Of a stretch of 64,000 nucleotides of DNA, positions 57,801-64,000 are shown in pieces. Numbering within the stretch: position 1 is the first letter of the stretch; each line of letters begins with the position of its first letter. This DNA comes from Lates calcarifer (Eukaryota; Chordata; Actinopteri; Centropomidae): contig NC_066856.1 in NCBI RefSeq assembly GCF_001640805.2, positions 1,187,937 to 1,251,936 on the forward strand, given 5' to 3'. The notes beneath the pieces are model-generated. The model saw only the letters and a program-made list of their open reading frames with translations. It was not told where the DNA came from and did not search any database. A program made the position numbers and the translations under genes.

Positions 57801-60800
57801 CTAAAGTTTAAATGTACAGATAATTTCTCTCTGCAACACTCAGTGACATTTTAAAACACAAAACAGTGATACAGACATGATTTTCAATAATGCATTTGCC
57901 TTAAATGATCAAATAGAAGGAATTTTTGCCTTTGACAGTTGTCGACATGAGAGAAAGAGTCTTGCACTGCCTTCCATCCAACCTACACTGAACTTAATTT
58001 CCTTTGAATGCTCCTTGAATTAACCAGGACACCAGCTCATATTGAAATTCAAAAGTGCAGTGAAGGAGTTGGACCTGCAGGCAGAGTGAGCAGAGGTCTT
58101 AATTAATACAAGGGCAGTGACAATAAACAAGTGAGCCCACACACGCCACTCCAGGCCATTTATCAAGAAGTTATATATGTAAACAACACATTATCTCTCT
58201 ATCTTTGCATTTTCAGCCTCTTTTCTCTGTCTGCTTTGTCCGGCCTCCTCTCTCTGTCCATTAGTCTTTCTTTGGAAGCATTCGGCATATAAAGGAGCAT
58301 GGGAGAAACACAATGTGGTGTGTATCTGTATCATTATATTGAACATTTACAAGAAAGATCAGACTACAATACTGGTGACTGAGCACAGGGGGCAGAGAGG
58401 GGTGTGGTCAGAAGCAGGGCACAGGGTTAAATCGAACAGTCAATCGAGTCAGCATGCATGTTATCTGAAAGCACCACCCGCTTCCTTCAATGGGAATCCA
58501 CGTCTCCCAGATCATTATGGAGCGGGATGGGGAAGTAAGACTTCTCCCCATAAGATAAATCTATATTCTGTGGATTGAAATGACTGAGAGATTCTCCGGC
58601 TGCAGTGACATTTTTAAGGGTCAACCATAAAAGACGAGCACCATCTGAGATGGAAGAAAATCATTACTCTCCTGGTTTACGCCTTCTTATCGTACCCCAA
58701 CAGCCTGGGCTTAGAAAGAGAAAGAAACATATGCAGAGGAGTGGGGTGGAGAATATTCTTGTGTTCTCAAACCAAAAACTTAGATGCTGCCAGTGAAGGA
58801 AAATAAATCAGATACATAGCTGGAAGGAAATGAATCACGGGATGAGATTGTATCAGTTTTTAAGCACTATCAGTAAATCAACTCAATATAGTGCTGAAGA
58901 GATTATTTAAATAATATGTTGAAAAATGTGTATCATGAACATCAAGACTAAGTTTCAATGGCCATAAAACAGACATGGTTAATTTAAGACACATCAATGT
59001 AGCATGTCTCATATAGACCTCAGACACATCTGAAGCTTCAGGAGCTGCTAGATCACAGAATCATGGTCTTCAAAGAGGCAGCCTCTTGTTTTTCCAAGCT
59101 AATAAATCACCCATACTGTGCTCAGCACATCCACACTATATGCTACCAAGCATGAGAAAAATAAGAAAGAGCTCTTTCCATAGTTCTTTTCTGAGGCAGG
59201 CTTGGCTTTGCCTTTAGGCTACACTTTGTCTTTGCCTCCTGCTCCCCCACATCTGACAATCCTCATGGGTTGATGTGCATGAAAAAGTGAGGGACTGATT
59301 GAACCTATAGCACACTGCTATGCTTACAGTCTCACTGACAGACACTCATATAACAGCTGTGCAAGAACAGCAGGTTAGTTCTATTTAGGATAAAACATAA
59401 AAAGGATACTGTTATAATGGCATGCCACAACAGAGTGTAGTATCATTATGGATTCAGTCTGCTCCGTTCCCTATTGGCGACAACTCCAAGCAGAATGGCA
59501 GATTGGTCGTGGCAGTGTATGCAAGCTATTTCTCACCTCACCTTTCTCATTAGTTGCCCATAGTATGCAGGGTTTTATGGAAAAGTGTTCATTTGCAGGT
59601 CTCATGTCAGCTACTCTGCTTAGTGCCTCAGTTTGGAAATTCATGTGAAATAATGGCTCAACTTTCTCAGATGAATTATACTTTGTACACAGACCCTGTT
59701 GGATACCAATCACTTTGGGGATGCACACAGATCATTTAGCCCCAGGCTAGGTCACCTCCATCCTATATACATAAAGCTTTAATCTGACTTCACTGGGGGA
59801 ACAATAGCCCTCAGGTCACCTTTACTGTCAGACTCTCTTTACTGCTTGAATAATGTTGAGAGGAGTTTGGTTTGATGAGACATCAAAGCACATAAAGTTT
59901 AAATTATTTAAGTATTTCATGATCATATTTAAAACTTGAGAGCAGACCTAAAAATCTGTGGTGAAACATGAGCTGTTTTTCGGGTCCCAGGAATGTTAGA
60001 TGGGAGAGGTTTACATTTTTAATGACCACTACAGGTCTGCAATTTTCTGGAACAAGAATTTCAGAGACAGATTTCAGTCAATTTTACAAAAGAAATTCAG
60101 CTCAGGCTCCGACTAGTGTCCATCAAATTAGGTGGAAATCACAAATCGCTCTCCTGATTTGAATTGCTTCAAATTAGTTAGAGATTTAAAATCACTGACT
60201 TTGTGGATTTGTGATTTTATTGAAGCTATTTTTAGCTTGGTTCAGTGCTAAGGGACACATCTAGCTTTACAACATGTAAAGAATTTGTCCCTGAAACTGT
60301 CTCTATACTGAACACCTCTGAATAAATGTGAAGAAAAAAAAGAAAATAATAGCAGTCAACAAGGATTACCCCTGGCTGCCTCAATCTGTGTTAAACAGTA
60401 CTACGATGGTGGTTCAGATGTGGGTAAGTTAAGTCTGTGTTAACTTAATGGGAGTTTGTGCGTGTGCATGAAACAGGTGTGCACTGTATTTCTCAGATGA
60501 AGAGCACCACGTTAATTCTGTCAGTTTATGAGGAATTTAAAGAGACTCTAACGTCATTTCTGAAAATGACCTGTTACTCACTGTTAATGATGTTCTGCTT
60601 AGAACACTCAGGCTGTATGAATGTGACGCTGTTAAGCATTAAATTTATTTTAAGAGTAATTTGAGCTGCAGCCTCAGTGGAAAGCTGAACCTGGCAACAA
60701 GCCAGGATGAAAGCTCTCTATAAAGTGGAGCAGCCAGTCGCATTATATCATCTTTCAGGACAATAATGCGCCCCCCACACCCCATTTAAGGGATTATTGA

Positions 60801-61038
60801 TATTGATAATATGCAACACTAATTCGCAAAATTCTGCCATATTCTTTCTCAGTGTGTTTTGCTGTGTAAGCGCTTGACTGTGAGAAAAAAAATCTTTCAA
60901 ATAAAAACAACTGAAATTGGAAAAACTGGAGAATAAAAAAACACTATCCTTTCATCCACATATCTCATCCACTACATGCCATTTTTTCATTTTTATTTTT
61001 AGGAAAGGGAAAATGCAAGGAAATAAATACATACACAA

Positions 61039-61056
61039 TTTTTTTTTTTTTTTTTT
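61039..61056 (+). repeat. Poly(T) tract
   Basis: Eighteen consecutive T. Confidence 0.95.
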
Positions 61057-61494
61057 GAGACTGACAGTCTGTCAACAACCTCGCCCTGCAGAGTCAGCCT
61101 CTCTCAGTTGTGCCAATATCGATTGGTTCTTCTACCTGTGGAGCAGTTTAGAGATGCTCAGTAAATTCCCATGGCAACAGACCCCGGGTAAAACCTATCC
61201 ACCTTTCATAGTACAGGTTAATCAGGAAGTTACACCTGACATCACTAGATTAGTCCTGAAGTTACCTGCTTGCTTCATAGTACAGGTCTCTGGGTGTTGA
61301 GGCCTTGCTGGTGTTTCTACAGCTGACAACTCTCACTGTGTAATCTGTATGTTAAACATATTGTATGCCCCATGAACTAGGTACATTTGTGAAGTATTGT
61401 CAGAATGTAGGAATGTATGTTTAACATAGTACTGTGTTTGTTGCTTTACATATCATACACACAGTAAAGACACTGAATACTGTTCCTTTATTCT

Positions 61495-61765
61495 ATTCTT
61501 CAATAAAGTAATCATGTAAATAAAGTAGTTAAGCAGTTAAGTAAGTAATTGAGTAAATTAGGTAATTGAGTAATTATTTGAGCAAACAATCATTTATGCA
61601 CTTAAATAAGTAAGTAATTAAGTAATGGAATAGATAAAGTAATTGAGTAAATAAAGTAGGTTAGTGATAAATAAAGTAGTCGAGCAATTGAGAAGTAGAG
61701 TAAATAAAATAATCCAGTAATTAAAGAAGTGATTAATAAGTAGTTGAGTAATAAGATATAAAAAT
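61495..61765 (+). repeat. Degenerate AT-rich array of AGTAATTGAGTAAATA-like units
   Basis: About 270 bases in which GTAATTGAGTAA, AAGTAAGTAATTAAGTAA and ATAAAGTAG-type words recur with irregular spacing. It looks like an old, diverged minisatellite with a unit of roughly 12-20 bases. Its minus-strand open frame is an artefact of the low-complexity sequence. Confidence 0.7.
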
Positions 61766-62074
61766 ATTAAAGCCAAAACTCTGCCATATACTTCACTGTA
61801 CCACTGACTGAATTTAGCCCCAAGTCTGAAGCATTTGGACTTTAATGAAATTAAATCCAATTAACAGTTGTACTCTGTTTTAGTTCTCGAGAAAACACTA
61901 CTACCTTTTCTGTATTTTTTAATCTTCTCAGCAGACATCTGATACATTCATGTCAGTCATTCAGTTGGTACTAAGAAGCCCAAAGTGTGCCAAGAAAATA
62001 TTCCCCCACACCCTAACACCACCACCCCAACCAGCTTGAACCACTGATAGGATCCATGGAGTCAGCTACAAAAC

Positions 62075-62560
62075 CTAATCTACACTCTTTTTCTCCCATC
62101 GACCTCCCCCAGCTCAGCCCTTAATTTGCAGTTCTGTATTAGATATGTTAAATCTGTCACATCGTCAAATCTATAACAGGCTATGTGCTGCAGTCGTATA
62201 AAGTAGCTGTAACCAAACCTCTTCTAAAAAAGCTCACTCTTGATCCAGACATACTAGCCAACTACAGACCTATATCTAACATCAAACAGCTGTGCGACTT
62301 TCTACGAGACAATAGTTTATATGAGGATTTAGGTTGTATCATAGCACGGAGACAACAATTGTTGAGACAACAGACTTGTTTCTGTACTTATCTTGTTAGA
62401 TCTCAGTGCTGCTTTTGATATGATTGACCATCACATCCTTTTACAGAGACTGGAGTATTTTATTGGCATTAAAGGAACCACACTAAACTGGTTTAAGTCC
62501 TATCTATCTGATAGGCTTCAGTTTGTGCATGATAATAACAGAATCAAATAACTTTAATGT
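62075..62560 (+). mobile_element. LINE (L2-like) reverse-transcriptase fragment
   Basis: Recognisable pieces in order: ITGYVLQSYKVAVTKPLLKK and LDPDILANYRPISN (RT N-terminal part), then a deletion of about 14 residues, then QLCDFLRDNSLYED. A larger deletion and frame change lead to [20 protein letters not shown], holding the motif A aspartate, then [17 protein letters not shown] and a stop near 62550. The catalytic Y-x-D-D motif is missing because the copy ends before it. This is an internally deleted, non-functional relic of a common teleost LINE, probably the same family as the 13.5 kb and 43.7 kb tails. Confidence 0.85.
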
Positions 62561-64000
62561 TTCTTAGAAGTAGTTTTGTAAAGTAGGCAAAATGCTAATA
62601 AAACTCAACAACAGGTGATTACTTAAACTGTGGGTCTAGTTGTGCTGTAGCGTTTCACATTAACTCACCTCCAGTAGTTGCAGCAATCGAGAGGCGGAGT
62701 CGCTCTCCCCCTGATTCCATCAAGTTCGTAGCACCACAGCTAGGCTAATGTTAGCAATTAGCTGACGAGGGATTAGCCGATCATAAGCAGGGTAGAAGCA
62801 GGTAAAATAAGGCTCCTTCAACATGTATAATTCCCAGGGATATATTATCATTATCTAAAAGTTCATGGCCCAATGGGAGTGAAGGAAATTGCCAGAAAAC
62901 AAAACATAAAGTAGGTGGCCGAAAAGGAGTTCTGCACTGTGCACTCGTTTGTTCTTCCTTAATGACCCGGAGGTGTGGCACAGCAAACTGAATTGTTGAG
63001 AACTGAAATTGAAATGTGAGAACTGAATGTTACATTCAATCCCAAACCATGCAATTCAAATCCAGTTTTTATGTAACTATTCAAATTAAAAATACAATTT
63101 AAAATTGTTTCAAATTCTGTTTCTATAGGCAGGTGAGTCAGGTGGTAATTATCTCTGGGTTTCTATCTCTTTTTCATACAAGTAGTGTTATCCATTGTCA
63201 TTATAAAACTATTGATTATAGATGCTTTAAGGATACCACACCTTAGTGATGAAATGCAGTAGAGGTCTCAGTGTCCTCTTTACTCAAGGCACATGTTGTA
63301 GCTGTGATACTATTGCAGCACATGTATTGCCTTCACTAAAAACTGCCATTGCACCAGCCTGCAGGGTTTAATATTCATAACCATATCCTGACCGGAAGAC
63401 GAGTGTCAAACACTTTGACAGTGTGTCAAGTACAAGAACCTGGTATGATGAGCTTCCTCATCCCACAGAGATCATTGTCCTTTCATCTGCAAGAAAAAAA
63501 ACAGTGTGCCTCTGCCGTGAGCAGCAGCTTGCTGAGTGAACCAGGGATGAGTTTAAATGTGTGGACAATTTTCCTGTCATGGCTAGGGACAGCAGTGTTG
63601 AATCAATCCCCCCCAGGCATGGAACAGCCTCAGGCTATTATATGGGGAGCTGTTACTGCTTGACCAGGGGAATAACATTGCTGACAACAGCACTCAAACA
63701 ATGTGAATCAGATGCCCAGATTAGCCTTTAAACTGGTGGGTATGGCTAGCTTCAGCTAAAGTTTTTAGATGCAGAGGGGAGAGCTAACAATCAGCATGCA
63801 AATCAGTGCTGTCTGATCGAGCATCACTTTTTAAATACTCATGTTGTCATTCTCACAGCTCAGCAGAACTCAAAAAGCACTCCTGTCGGTCATCACCCCC
63901 AAGCATTTTGTAGCTATAGTGCAGTAAGTGCACCCCCAGCAAGATATATGGATTTTCCAAAGATATAATGGTGCCTTAATTGCATGTTGACTTTTTGGGG
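62561..64000. other. Intergenic DNA, no gene seen
   Basis: Nothing coding is recognisable. The stretch 62640-62960 has repeat-like words (GCTAATGTTAGC and others) but I cannot name an element. Confidence 0.5.

Larger units (their letters stand above)
53951..62074. other. Intergenic DNA, no gene seen
   Basis: It includes the longest unassigned open frame (163 codons at 54327-54818), which shows no known domain or repeat. It also includes the SINE-like piece at 57.6 kb and the AT-rich array at 61.5 kb. Nothing else can be supported. Confidence 0.55.

Noticed and set aside
61618..61860. A membrane-protein-like minus-strand frame
   Set aside because: The hydrophobic residues come from translating the AT-rich degenerate array.

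Overview
This window is vertebrate nuclear DNA, almost certainly from a ray-finned (teleost) fish. The evidence is one multi-exon gene with GT-AG introns, fragments of a LINE family whose 3' tail is typical of teleost genomes, other fish-type dispersed repeats, and many (CA)n, (GT)n, (CT)n and (GATA)n microsatellites. There are no bacterial-style operons, and nearly all of the many 60-160-codon open frames are chance or shadow frames.

The only gene I can support is olfm3 (olfactomedin 3, noelin-3) on the + strand, with six coding exons: 16352-16420, 31687-31830, 32243-32398, 33411-33631, 34862-34968 and 35245-35922. Exon 1 encodes a signal peptide. Exon 2 encodes a cysteine-containing noelin segment, exons 3 and 4 a coiled coil, exon 5 the start of the olfactomedin domain and exon 6 the rest of it. 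Intron 1 is 15.3 kb and the other four introns are 0.28-1.23 kb. The intended product is about 457 residues, close to the short human isoform as I remember it. A CpG-enriched stretch just upstream of exon 1, between a (GATA/GACA)n array and an A-rich tract, is the likely promoter and 5' UTR. Candidate poly(A) signals lie about 0.6 and 1.0 kb after the stop.

The main anomaly is a single extra C in exon 4 (33588 or 33589). Without it, the exon is 220 nt and reads through in the family frame. With it, the spliced message stops in exon 5 and loses nearly the whole olfactomedin domain. Everything else in the gene looks intact, so a sequencing or assembly error, or a recent allele, is more likely than an old pseudogene.

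Layout: 1-15.9 kb is non-coding upstream DNA with a LINE 3' end (13.44-14.11 kb) and a perfect 18-bp hairpin (15.17 kb). From 15.9 to 36.9 kb is olfm3, with repeats in intron 1. From 36.9 to 64 kb is a gene-poor downstream region with LINE pieces (43.6-44.0, 53.8, possibly 55.4, and 62.1-62.6 kb), a SINE-like piece (57.6 kb), a T-rich dispersed repeat (38.9-39.4 kb) and an AT-rich degenerate array (61.5-61.8 kb). I found no RNA genes, no CRISPR and no convincing new system. The most informative signals are the frameshift, the promoter architecture and several perfect hairpins that may be template-switch scars.
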